From Bacteroidia bacterium (GTDB lineage Bacteria; Bacteroidota; Bacteroidia; NS11-12g; UBA9320): a DNA stretch of 64,000 nucleotides. Positions 46,482-53,767 of this stretch are shown piece after piece. Under the pieces are notes generated by a model, which was not told the origin of the DNA, did no database searches, and saw only the letters and a list, made by a program, of their open reading frames with translations. The position numbers were made by a program, and so were the translations under genes. Location of the stretch: the NCBI GenBank assembly GCA_020849295.1, contig JADLGN010000029.1, positions 42,288 to 106,287 on the forward strand. The letters are read 5' to 3'. Each line of letters opens with the position of its first letter. Within the stretch, counting starts at the first letter, position 1.

Positions 46482-47068
46482 TTATTTGTTTTCTTGTGTT
46501 TTAAGACTTCATGTACTACACAATATAGTGTAATAGCACCTACTCCAACAAAAATCCATCCGCCAATATCAGGAATTGAATATGCTCCAAAATTAAGTAA
46601 TTGCTTAAAACCAATAAGCGGTGGCTGATATGCCATGCCCGGAACTATGATTGCTGCATTGGGGTCAAGATTATGGCCGTAATTATATTCCCAGCGCCAA
46701 AAATCATACATAGCAATTATTCCAAAACTTACAAATAGCCCGAAAAGTGTGAAGAGTAATTTGCGACTTTTAAAAATACCAACAATTATAAATGCTACTG
46801 TAAAAAACCAAATTATATATGGCAATATTGTAAATTCAAAAAAATCTTGGGTATGAAGAGTTTTCATTCCTATATAGTGATTTAATCCATTTATAATATC
46901 AACGTCTCCACCAATTTTGTTAGCGAATATCAACAATTCAAGTCCTTCGGGGTATTGTGGAGCATCGAGGCTGATTGACCACATAGGCACGTATTGAACA
47001 GCTACAAGTGAAATTCCACAAATAACTAATGCAATTCTTATCCAATTTGATACTGATTTATCTTTCAT
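46478..47068 (-). CDS. nos-cluster membrane protein
   Basis: The 196-residue protein has four TM helices (about 11-31, 80-98, 105-122, 165-188). Between helix 1 and 2 it has a periplasmic loop with MWSISLDAPQYPEGLEL and DIINGLNHYIGM. Between 3 and 4 there is an aromatic loop (DFWRWEYNYGHNLDPNAAI ... YQPPLIGFKQLLNFGA). It is found between nosZ and nosL in Bacteroidota clusters and has no established function; the His residues suggest metal or quinone handling (inference). It begins the accessory part of the cluster, after a hairpin. Confidence 0.78.
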   Translation of the reverse strand: MKDKSVSNWIRIALVICGISLVAVQYVPMWSISLDAPQYPEGLELLIFANKIGGDVDIINGLNHYIGMKTLHTQDFFEFTILPYIIWFFTVAFIIVGIFKSRKLLFTLFGLFVSFGIIAMYDFWRWEYNYGHNLDPNAAIIVPGMAYQPPLIGFKQLLNFGAYSIPDIGGWIFVGVGAITLYCVVHEVLKHKKTNK

Positions 47069-47105
47069 TTTATTTTATTTTTTTTTACTAAACAACATTA
47101 TAAAC

Positions 47106-47147
47106 AAAAAGGGCAAGTTGATTGTTTAAAACCAACTTACCCTTTTT
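47106..47147. terminator. Hairpin between nosZ and the accessory genes
   Basis: Arms AAAAAGGG-c-AAGTTG (47106-47120) and CAACTT-a-CCCTTTTT (47133-47147) form a 14-bp stem with one mismatch and a 12-nt loop, with T-rich ends on both strands. On the minus strand it follows the nosZ stop by 14 bp and looks like a terminator or attenuator. Confidence 0.75.
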
Positions 47148-47160
47148 TTGATTTTAAACT

Positions 47161-49143
47161 TTATTTTGTTGCAGGAACTGGTGCTGTATTACCGGTAACA
47201 CCAGATAGAGGAACATTACTTCCCGAAGGTGAAACTCTTACATAACCTGACATTTCCTGATGTAATGCACTGCAAAAATCTGTACAATACATTGGATAAA
47301 TACCAACTTTAGTAGGTATCCATTTTAATGTACTTGTTTCGCCCGGCATTATTAGTAATTCTGCGTTAGATGCGCCTTTTATTGCAAAACCATGTGGAAC
47401 ATCCCAATCTTGTTCAAGATTTGTAACATGGAAATAAACTTCGTCGCCAATCTTTACACCTTCAATATTATCAGGAGTTAAGTGTGAACGAATTGCAGTC
47501 ATATATATATGTACTTTATTGCCTTCACGAGTTACTTTGGTTTCTTTTTCTCCTTTAGATACGTAAGGGTGGTTGTTTTCATCAATTTTATATATCTTTT
47601 GAGAAATATTTTTAACCAATTCAGCCGAAATTATTTGTGCGTAATGAGGTTCTCCAATTGTAGGGAAATCCAAAATCAATTGCATTTTATCTCCGCTTAT
47701 ATCATACAACTGTGCACTTTGCGAAAGTTCAGGACCTGTAGGTAAATATCTGTCTTTTGTAATTTTATTGTATGCTACAAGATATTTTGATTTTGGGTTT
47801 TTTGTATCACCATGAGATACGCATAGGTGACCCACAGAGTAGTATGTAGGAACTCTGTCAACTACCTTCAAATCTTTAATATTCCATTTTACAACCTCAG
47901 ATGAAACAAAGAATGAAGTATATGCATTTCCTTTATCGTCAAACTCGGTATGTAATGGACCTAACCCTGGTTTTTTAACCTCGCCATACAATGCTGACTC
48001 ATACTTAATAACAGGAATCCCTTCAAATTCGCCATCAAAAGATTTTGATGAAATTGCTGATTGAATTTTATCAAAACTGAATACAGGAATTAATGCAGCA
48101 AGTTTACCACTTCCTACAATATATTCACCTGATGGATCAACATCGCACCCGTGAGGTGATTTAGGACATGGAATAAAATAACAAATATCTTTTAATTCCT
48201 TTGAATCAAGAACAGTAACCTCAGTTAATATTTCTGATGTTGCAGAATGAGTAGCATCAGAATATGTATTATGTGCATATTTTACTGATTGCTTTCTTCC
48301 TTTTCCTGCTTTAAGATACTCTTCAGCTTTTTTCCAATTTAAAGCAAGAATAAAATCTTTGTCGCGTTGCGAAGCATTAACTTCTTGCAATGTACTTGCT
48401 TGCTCAGTATTGTAACAAGAGAAAAAGAACCAACCGTGAGATTTCCCTTTTCCGGCACGACTTAGATCAAAGTTTACACCAGGACAAACAATTTGAAATG
48501 CAAGGTTAAGTTTTCCGTCTTCTTTTCCTACACTAATAAAACTTAATGTACCTTTAAAATTTTCTTTATAAGAACTAATTGGAACGTCTCCGTTAGCATC
48601 ATCGGTAGGAACACTAAAACGTGTACCAGCTACAACATACTCTGTATTTTCTGTAATAAATGGCGAAGAGTGATTCCCGCCACTGTTTGGAAGTTCAATG
48701 ATTTCAGCTGTTCTGAACGTTTTCAAATCAATACGTGCAATACGAGGTGTATTGTTAGCATTTCCAAATGCCCATTTGCCATCGTAGTCGCCATTAGTTT
48801 TTGACATTTGAACATGGTGTAAATCATCCCATGGAACAAAACCATGTGATGTATTAAGCATTGGCTTAGTTTCTTCACTATAACCATAGCCTTTTTCAGG
48901 ATCTACAGAAAATACAGGAATTACTCTGAATAGTCTTCCCGATGGTAATCCATATACACTCATTTGACCACTAAAGCCACCACTTACAAAATTGTAGAAC
49001 TCATCATATTTTCCGGGGGCTACATAAACTTTGCTTGCGGCATCGCCATCTACGGCATTACCTGCATTTTTAGGTTTACAAGAAAACAGGCCTACTGTTG
49101 TTAAAATAGAAATTGCAATTAAAAATAAATTAAATTTTTTCAT
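47161..49143 (-). CDS. nosZ: Nitrous oxide reductase, clade II
   Basis: The 660-residue periplasmic enzyme reduces N2O to N2. An N-terminal lipoprotein-like Sec signal (TTVGLFSC, no twin-Arg motif) marks the clade II (atypical) form. A seven-bladed propeller holds the CuZ histidines (WDDLHHVQM, CPKSPHGCDVDP, GPLHTEFDD, LCVSHGDT, EPHYAQ). The C-terminal cupredoxin domain has the CuA site CTDFCSALHQEM (Cys620, Cys624, His628, Met631) with His584 upstream. It lies 31 bp after a c-type cytochrome gene on the same strand and is followed by a hairpin, then nosL, nosD, nosF and nosY. Confidence 0.97.
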   Translation of the reverse strand: MKKFNLFLIAISILTTVGLFSCKPKNAGNAVDGDAASKVYVAPGKYDEFYNFVSGGFSGQMSVYGLPSGRLFRVIPVFSVDPEKGYGYSEETKPMLNTSHGFVPWDDLHHVQMSKTNGDYDGKWAFGNANNTPRIARIDLKTFRTAEIIELPNSGGNHSSPFITENTEYVVAGTRFSVPTDDANGDVPISSYKENFKGTLSFISVGKEDGKLNLAFQIVCPGVNFDLSRAGKGKSHGWFFFSCYNTEQASTLQEVNASQRDKDFILALNWKKAEEYLKAGKGRKQSVKYAHNTYSDATHSATSEILTEVTVLDSKELKDICYFIPCPKSPHGCDVDPSGEYIVGSGKLAALIPVFSFDKIQSAISSKSFDGEFEGIPVIKYESALYGEVKKPGLGPLHTEFDDKGNAYTSFFVSSEVVKWNIKDLKVVDRVPTYYSVGHLCVSHGDTKNPKSKYLVAYNKITKDRYLPTGPELSQSAQLYDISGDKMQLILDFPTIGEPHYAQIISAELVKNISQKIYKIDENNHPYVSKGEKETKVTREGNKVHIYMTAIRSHLTPDNIEGVKIGDEVYFHVTNLEQDWDVPHGFAIKGASNAELLIMPGETSTLKWIPTKVGIYPMYCTDFCSALHQEMSGYVRVSPSGSNVPLSGVTGNTAPVPATK

Positions 49144-49174
49144 GTTATATTAAATTTTTTTATATTCGATATTG

Positions 49175-49654
49175 TTATTTCACACCATCATTTTGTCTCA
49201 TATACTCAAGTAAGTGACGAGATTCTTCATCGCTTAAACTTTGATTTGGCATACGTACAAGACAAATTTCAAGTTGAGCTTGCAATTCAGGGTCTTTATT
49301 AAGCATTTCATCGGTATTTGTAATGAAATTCATAATCCACTCAGGAGCTCTTCTTTCACTAACTCCTTTCCAACCCGGTCCTACAAGTTTTTCATCAGTT
49401 AGTTTATGACATGCAGAGCATTTTACATCATAAACTTTTTTCCCTTCTTCAGCCATTTTTGCATCAAGTTTTTCGCCTAAATCTACTTTTGTAAATTTCC
49501 CAGTACCTCTTTTTGGGTCATAACTTGATGGGTCTTGACTTGTTTTTTCTTCTTGTGCAGTTTTATTGTCTTCCGTTTTTTGAGTATTGCTACCACACGA
49601 TACTACAAGAAAGCTAATAACTGCCGCATAAAATAATTGATTGATTTTTTTCAT
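49175..49654 (-). CDS. Monohaem c-type cytochrome lipoprotein
   Basis: The 159-residue protein has a lipoprotein signal (VVSC, Cys20), a low-complexity linker with KTAQEEKTSQ, and one haem site CSACHK (Cys79, Cys82, His83) with Met ligand in RMPNQSLSDEE. It is the first gene of the nos operon and probably supplies electrons to NosZ from the quinol side (inference from position). Its promoter is at 49690-49719. Confidence 0.92.
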   Translation of the reverse strand: MKKINQLFYAAVISFLVVSCGSNTQKTEDNKTAQEEKTSQDPSSYDPKRGTGKFTKVDLGEKLDAKMAEEGKKVYDVKCSACHKLTDEKLVGPGWKGVSERRAPEWIMNFITNTDEMLNKDPELQAQLEICLVRMPNQSLSDEESRHLLEYMRQNDGVK

Positions 49655-49689
49655 TTTCGTCTTAAAATTTTTAATTTAAATTTATGGCA

Positions 49690-49719
49690 CAAAACTAATT
49701 CTTTTATAAATAATTCAAA
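49690..49719 (-). promoter_or_regulatory. Promoter of the cytochrome-nosZ operon
   Basis: On the minus strand a -33 TTTG (49719-49716) and a -7 TAGTTTTG (49697-49690) are 18 bp apart. The leader to the cytochrome ATG is about 30 nt. Confidence 0.55.
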
Positions 49720-49918
49720 CATGATTTAAAGCATAAAGTTTTAGTGTATTTGAATATTTATGAATATAAAAAATTTTATGAATTAAATCAAAATAGTTCA
49801 AAATCAAATTATTAAATTGATTTTTATTTAATTTGTTTGGCTTTAGATTGAGCAAGTTATGATTAATCTCATAATTATTTATGATTTTTCTCATATTTTA
49901 GCTTTATTAATCACTTTT

Positions 49919-49926
49919 TAATTTTG
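49919..49926 (+). promoter_or_regulatory. -7 promoter element of the Crp/Fnr gene
   Basis: TAATTTTG then C matches TAnnTTTG and ends 13 bp before the TTG start. The -33 position is TTTA (49897-49900), a weak match, and the dyad at 49881-49894 sits just upstream of it, near -44 from the expected start of transcription. Confidence 0.5.
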
Positions 49927-49939
49927 CATTAAAAAAAAA

Positions 49940-50536
49940 TTGATAGATACCAATATTTTATTAGCATGGGGGGCAACTTACAAAACTTTTAATGCAAAAG
50001 AACACATTTTTGCCGAAGGAGATAAGTGTTATTATTATTATCAGTTATGTGAAGGAAAAATTGCTTGGATTAATATTAATGATGATGGAAAAGAATTTAT
50101 TCATAAATTGGTTTCAAATAATGAAAGTTTTGGCGAACTGCCTTTATTTGATAATGATATTTATTCGGCAGATGCTGTTGCAATTGAGAAATCTGTAGTA
50201 CTAAGATTGCCAAGGTTATTATTTATACAATTAATCAAAGAGTCTCCCGAAATAATGTTTAAATTTAATAAAATTTTGACTGAGCATCTTAGATTTAAAT
50301 TTTTACTATTGAAAACTATCGCTTTTGAAAACCCTGAGAACAGAGTTTTTACTTTATTAAATTTCTTAAGAAGTAAAATTAACAACAGTGAATCTACTTT
50401 TAATGTTGATCTTACAAGGCAGCAAATTGCAAATATGACTGGACTTAGGGTAGAAACTGTAATAAGAGTAATAAGAAAATTACATGATAAGGGTGAACTT
50501 ACTATTGAACACGGAAAAATAAAAATGAACAAATAA
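49940..50536 (+). CDS. Crp/Fnr-family transcription regulator
   Basis: The 198-residue regulator has a cNMP-type beta-barrel sensor domain (about 15-115), a dimer helix, and a C-terminal helix-turn-helix (FNVDLTRQQIANMTGLRVETVIRVIRKLHDKG). It lacks the N-terminal Cys cluster of Fnr (only Cys30 and Cys37), so it is not an iron-sulfur oxygen sensor; a DNR/NnrR-type NO sensor is plausible beside nosZ (inference). It starts with TTG; the first usable Met is far inside. It is divergent from the nos operon and 24 bp upstream of a membrane protein. Confidence 0.9.
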   Translation: MIDTNILLAWGATYKTFNAKEHIFAEGDKCYYYYQLCEGKIAWININDDGKEFIHKLVSNNESFGELPLFDNDIYSADAVAIEKSVVLRLPRLLFIQLIKESPEIMFKFNKILTEHLRFKFLLLKTIAFENPENRVFTLLNFLRSKINNSESTFNVDLTRQQIANMTGLRVETVIRVIRKLHDKGELTIEHGKIKMNK

Positions 50537-50560
50537 TATTTAATTATTATTTATATAAGT

Positions 50561-51790
50561 ATGCATAAATTATCTGAAAAATTTATAAGAATTTCATTAA
50601 TAAACCTAAATATTGTGGCTTTGCTTGGTGTAATTTTAAGGTATAAAATCGCATTTGCATTACCAATTATTAGTCAGAAAAACTTTTTACACAGCCATTC
50701 ACATTTTTCTTTTTATGGATGGATTTCTCAAACTTTGTTTATTTTTCTTGTAGAGTATTTGTATAGAAAAGGAAATAATGAAGCATACAAAAAATATTTC
50801 AAACTAATAGTAGCAAATTTAATTGTTGCTTATTTAATGATGGTTTCGTTTGCATTACAAGGTTATGGATTTTTTTCAGTTACATTCTCAACACTTTCTA
50901 TAATTATTTCATATTTGTTTGCAACATTATATTTTAAAGATTTGAATTTGATTTCAACCGATAATGTTGTAAAAAATTGGTTTAAGTCTGCTTTGTTGTT
51001 CAATATTATTTCTTCAATTGGTACTTTTTTTCTCGCATATCTTATGTTGAACAAAATAAATCACTTGAACTGGTATCTTGGTGCAATTTATTTCTTTTTG
51101 CATTTTCAGTACAATGGATGGTTCTTTTTTGTTATAATGGGTTTATTTACCTCTAAATTATTAGAAATTAATATTTATCAATCAAAATTTAACACAATTT
51201 TTATTATGTTTTTTCTTTCGTGTTTTGGAGCATATTTTTTATCTGTACCATGGTTAAATGAATATTTGGCAATACATATTTGGGCTATTATTTCATCTGT
51301 AATGCAGTTGATAGCAATATCAATGTTTTTAGTTATTGTTTTCAAAAATTTAGAGATTATAAAAGCTAAATTAAATAAAGTTGCAGGAATTCTTTTTGCA
51401 TTATCTGCTATTGCTTTATTAATAAAATTAATTTTACAATTTATTTCTGTATATCCACCTATCAGCAAAATTGCTTTAAGTTTCAGACCTATTGTAATAG
51501 GTTACTTACACCTTGTATTGCTTGGCATAATTACTGTTTTTTTACTGGCTTATATTGTCAATTCAGGTTTTATAAAACTAAACAAATTAACTATTGCAGG
51601 GATAATAGTTTTTATTTTTGGTATATTATATAATGAAATTTTATTGCTTGTACAAGGAGTTGCGGCTATGCAATATGAATATGTAAAACACACAAATGAA
51701 TTATTGTTTAGTGCAGCTTTAGTTTTATTTTTTGGTATATTTACAATTATTATTTCTCAAACAAAAAGTCTGAAAAATCTTAAATTTTAA
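50561..51790 (+). CDS. Polytopic His-bearing membrane protein of the nos locus
   Basis: The 409-residue protein has about twelve TM helices. Conserved-looking His residues face the helix ends: HSHSHFSFYGW (His44, 46, 48), FLHFQYNGW, IHIWAIISS and GYLHLVLLG. The pattern recalls NnrS and the haem-copper oxidase superfamily (HxHxxxYGW-like haem ligands), but the full ligand set cannot be established here. It lies directly after the Crp/Fnr gene, so the two are probably cotranscribed. A role in NO or copper/haem handling is inference. Confidence 0.7.
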   Translation: MHKLSEKFIRISLINLNIVALLGVILRYKIAFALPIISQKNFLHSHSHFSFYGWISQTLFIFLVEYLYRKGNNEAYKKYFKLIVANLIVAYLMMVSFALQGYGFFSVTFSTLSIIISYLFATLYFKDLNLISTDNVVKNWFKSALLFNIISSIGTFFLAYLMLNKINHLNWYLGAIYFFLHFQYNGWFFFVIMGLFTSKLLEINIYQSKFNTIFIMFFLSCFGAYFLSVPWLNEYLAIHIWAIISSVMQLIAISMFLVIVFKNLEIIKAKLNKVAGILFALSAIALLIKLILQFISVYPPISKIALSFRPIVIGYLHLVLLGIITVFLLAYIVNSGFIKLNKLTIAGIIVFIFGILYNEILLLVQGVAAMQYEYVKHTNELLFSAALVLFFGIFTIIISQTKSLKNLKF

Positions 51791-51797
51791 GAAAAAA

Positions 51798-52772
51798 TTA
51801 CCAACCTAAAATCTTTGCAAAAATAAGAGGAGCTACAATGGTAGCGTCAGATTCAATTATAAATTTAGGAGTATGAATATCGAGTTTGCCCCAAGTTATT
51901 TTTTCATTTGGCACTGCGCCTGAATATGAACCAAAACTTGTTGTACTATCACTTATCTGACAGAAATAACTCCAAAATGGAACATCATGCCATTCTAAAT
52001 CCTGATACATCATCGGAACCACACATATAGGAAAGTCGCCGGCTATACCACCACCTATCTGAAAAAAACCAATGCCTTTTCCCTCTGAATTTTTGCGATA
52101 CCAATCACTTAACCAAATCATATATTCAATACCCGATTTCATTGTAGTTGGCTTAATATCACCTTTTATGCAATATGAAGCAAAAATATTTCCCATTGTA
52201 CTATCCTCCCAACCCGGAACTATAATTGGTATATTTTTTTTAGCTGCAGCTACCATCCAGCTATCATTTTCATCTATTTGATAAAATTCTTTCAGAGAAT
52301 CATTAAGAATCATTTTATACATAAATTCATGAGGTAAAAATCTTTCACCATTAGAGTCTGCATCTTTCCATAATTTGTATATATTCCTTTGCAATCGTCT
52401 AAAAGCTTCTTCTTCAGGTATGCAAGTATCGGTTACTCTATTAAGACCTTGCTCAAGAAGTTGCCATTCTTGTTCAGGTGTTAAGTCGCGATAGTTTGGT
52501 ACACGTTTATAATGATTGTGAGCTACAAGATTCATCAGGTCTTCTTCAAGATTTGCACCGGTACAGCTAATAATTTGTACTTTATCTTGTCTTATCATTT
52601 CGGCAAGCACTTTGCCAAGTTCGGCAGTACTCATTGCACCGGCAAGTGTAATCATCATTTTGCCACCTTCATCAAGGTGTTTTATATACCCTTCTGCAGC
52701 ATCTTTTAAGGCAGCAGCATTAAAGTGCAAAAAATACTTGTCAATAAATGAAGAAATTTGATTATTACTCAT
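51798..52772 (-). CDS. Deoxyhypusine synthase-like protein
   Basis: The 324-residue protein has the deoxyhypusine synthase fold blocks: ITLAGAMSTAELGKVLAEMI (NAD-binding), ISCTGANLEEDL, GFFQIGGGIAGDFPICVVPM, and SGAVPNEKITWGKL, where Lys296 matches the catalytic lysine in human DHS (WGK). Bacteria have no eIF5A, so bacterial homologues act on small polyamines, for example as homospermidine synthase (family knowledge; not tested here). No polyamine gene is adjacent. The mRNA should be leaderless (-7 element 4 bp upstream). Confidence 0.9.
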   Translation of the reverse strand: MSNNQISSFIDKYFLHFNAAALKDAAEGYIKHLDEGGKMMITLAGAMSTAELGKVLAEMIRQDKVQIISCTGANLEEDLMNLVAHNHYKRVPNYRDLTPEQEWQLLEQGLNRVTDTCIPEEEAFRRLQRNIYKLWKDADSNGERFLPHEFMYKMILNDSLKEFYQIDENDSWMVAAAKKNIPIIVPGWEDSTMGNIFASYCIKGDIKPTTMKSGIEYMIWLSDWYRKNSEGKGIGFFQIGGGIAGDFPICVVPMMYQDLEWHDVPFWSYFCQISDSTTSFGSYSGAVPNEKITWGKLDIHTPKFIIESDATIVAPLIFAKILGW

Positions 52773-52776
52773 GCTG

Positions 52777-52784
52777 CAAAGATA
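52777..52784 (-). promoter_or_regulatory. -7 element of the DHS-like gene (leaderless)
   Basis: The minus strand reads TATCTTTG then C, ending 4 bp before the ATG at 52772. Confidence 0.5.
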
Positions 52785-52828
52785 ATTTTTTTTTAAAAAA
52801 GGTTAAAGTATGTATTTTGCAAATCATT

Positions 52829-53764
52829 TTGAAAAAAATAGTTATTTATCTTAAAGATTATATTTTTACTGAATTAAAGCCATTGTATTTGTTATCAATT
52901 GCGTTATTTCTCGGGTTATATATTTATATTGAATATTCTTATGGAATTACCGATGAAATTAATCTAAATAATTTTAGTAAAACAGGATATATTATTTCTG
53001 TAGTATTGCATTTCCTTTTGCCTTTTTCTGTAGCTTGGCTGTTGTACAGCTTTTTTTACAATGATTTTCAAATATGGCAAAACCCACAATTCTGGTTTTT
53101 AATTTTATTTGCTTCAATTGTTTTCAGTTCAAGGTCAATCTTATATTTTTTCACTTACGATATATATAAATTATTGCCTGACGGGCGAACTGAATATTTT
53201 TTATTTAGATGTATAGCTGTTGTTTTAAGAGATTTTTTGATTTTACTTCCGGTATTCGTTTATTGGTATTTTGCTGATAGGCAAAAAATGCCATTATATG
53301 GTTTTACTTTAAAAAATTATGATACAAAACCATACCTAATTATGTTGGCAATTATGTTGCCATTAGTTGTTATGGCTTCTTTTCAATTAGATTTTCTAAA
53401 TCAGTATCCAAAAGGGTTTTCGTTATTTCCTTTAAGTATGGATATTCCTGCAGAAAGAAAATATTTTTTTATCTACGAATTTTTTTACGGGATTGATTTC
53501 ATTTTTATCGAATTTTTCTTTAGAGGATTTCTGTTGCTTGCTTTTTATAGACATTTTGGTTGGGGTTGTTTATTGCCAATGGCATGTTTTTATGTAACAA
53601 TACATTTTGGCAAACCCTTGGGTGAAACCATAAGTTCATTTTTTGGTGGAACTATATTGGGAATTTTAGCAATTAGAACCGGCTCAATTGCCGGAGGAAT
53701 TATAGTACACATGGGCATAGCATGGCTTATGGAATTTGCTGCATTAATGCATAAAATTTTATAA
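52829..53764 (+). CDS. CPBP-family intramembrane protease-like protein
   Basis: The 311-residue protein has about eight TM helices. Near the C-terminus it has FIEFFFRGFLLLAF (motif 1, with Glu and Arg; the usual second Glu is replaced by Phe), a His in VTIHFGKPLGE (motif 2), and HMGIAWLMEF (motif 3). It resembles CAAX-prenyl protease/bacteriocin-processing (CPBP) proteins; catalytic competence is uncertain because of the changed Glu. A longer frame goes to 52748 but overlaps the divergent DHS-like gene, so TTG at 52829 is preferred. recG follows after 3 bp. Confidence 0.78.
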   Translation: MKKIVIYLKDYIFTELKPLYLLSIALFLGLYIYIEYSYGITDEINLNNFSKTGYIISVVLHFLLPFSVAWLLYSFFYNDFQIWQNPQFWFLILFASIVFSSRSILYFFTYDIYKLLPDGRTEYFLFRCIAVVLRDFLILLPVFVYWYFADRQKMPLYGFTLKNYDTKPYLIMLAIMLPLVVMASFQLDFLNQYPKGFSLFPLSMDIPAERKYFFIYEFFYGIDFIFIEFFFRGFLLLAFYRHFGWGCLLPMACFYVTIHFGKPLGETISSFFGGTILGILAIRTGSIAGGIIVHMGIAWLMEFAALMHKIL

Positions 53765-53767
53765 AAT

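Larger units (their letters stand above)
49655..49939. promoter_or_regulatory. Divergent control region of the nos cluster with Crp/Fnr-type dyads
   Basis: This 285-bp AT-rich gap separates the minus-strand nos operon from the plus-strand regulator. It holds three TGA-N6-TCA dyads, at 49779-49790, 49860-49871 and 49882-49893. The last two are near copies: ATGATTAATCTCAT (49859-49872) and ATGATTTTTCTCAT (49881-49894), 22 bp apart. There is also an 8-bp inverted repeat, AAAATCAA-N9-TTGATTTT (49800-49824). TGA-N6-TCA is the core of Crp/Fnr-family operators. Confidence 0.55.

Noticed and set aside
50161..50532. A 123-residue frame opposite the Crp/Fnr gene
   Set aside because: Antisense shadow of a clearly conserved regulator.
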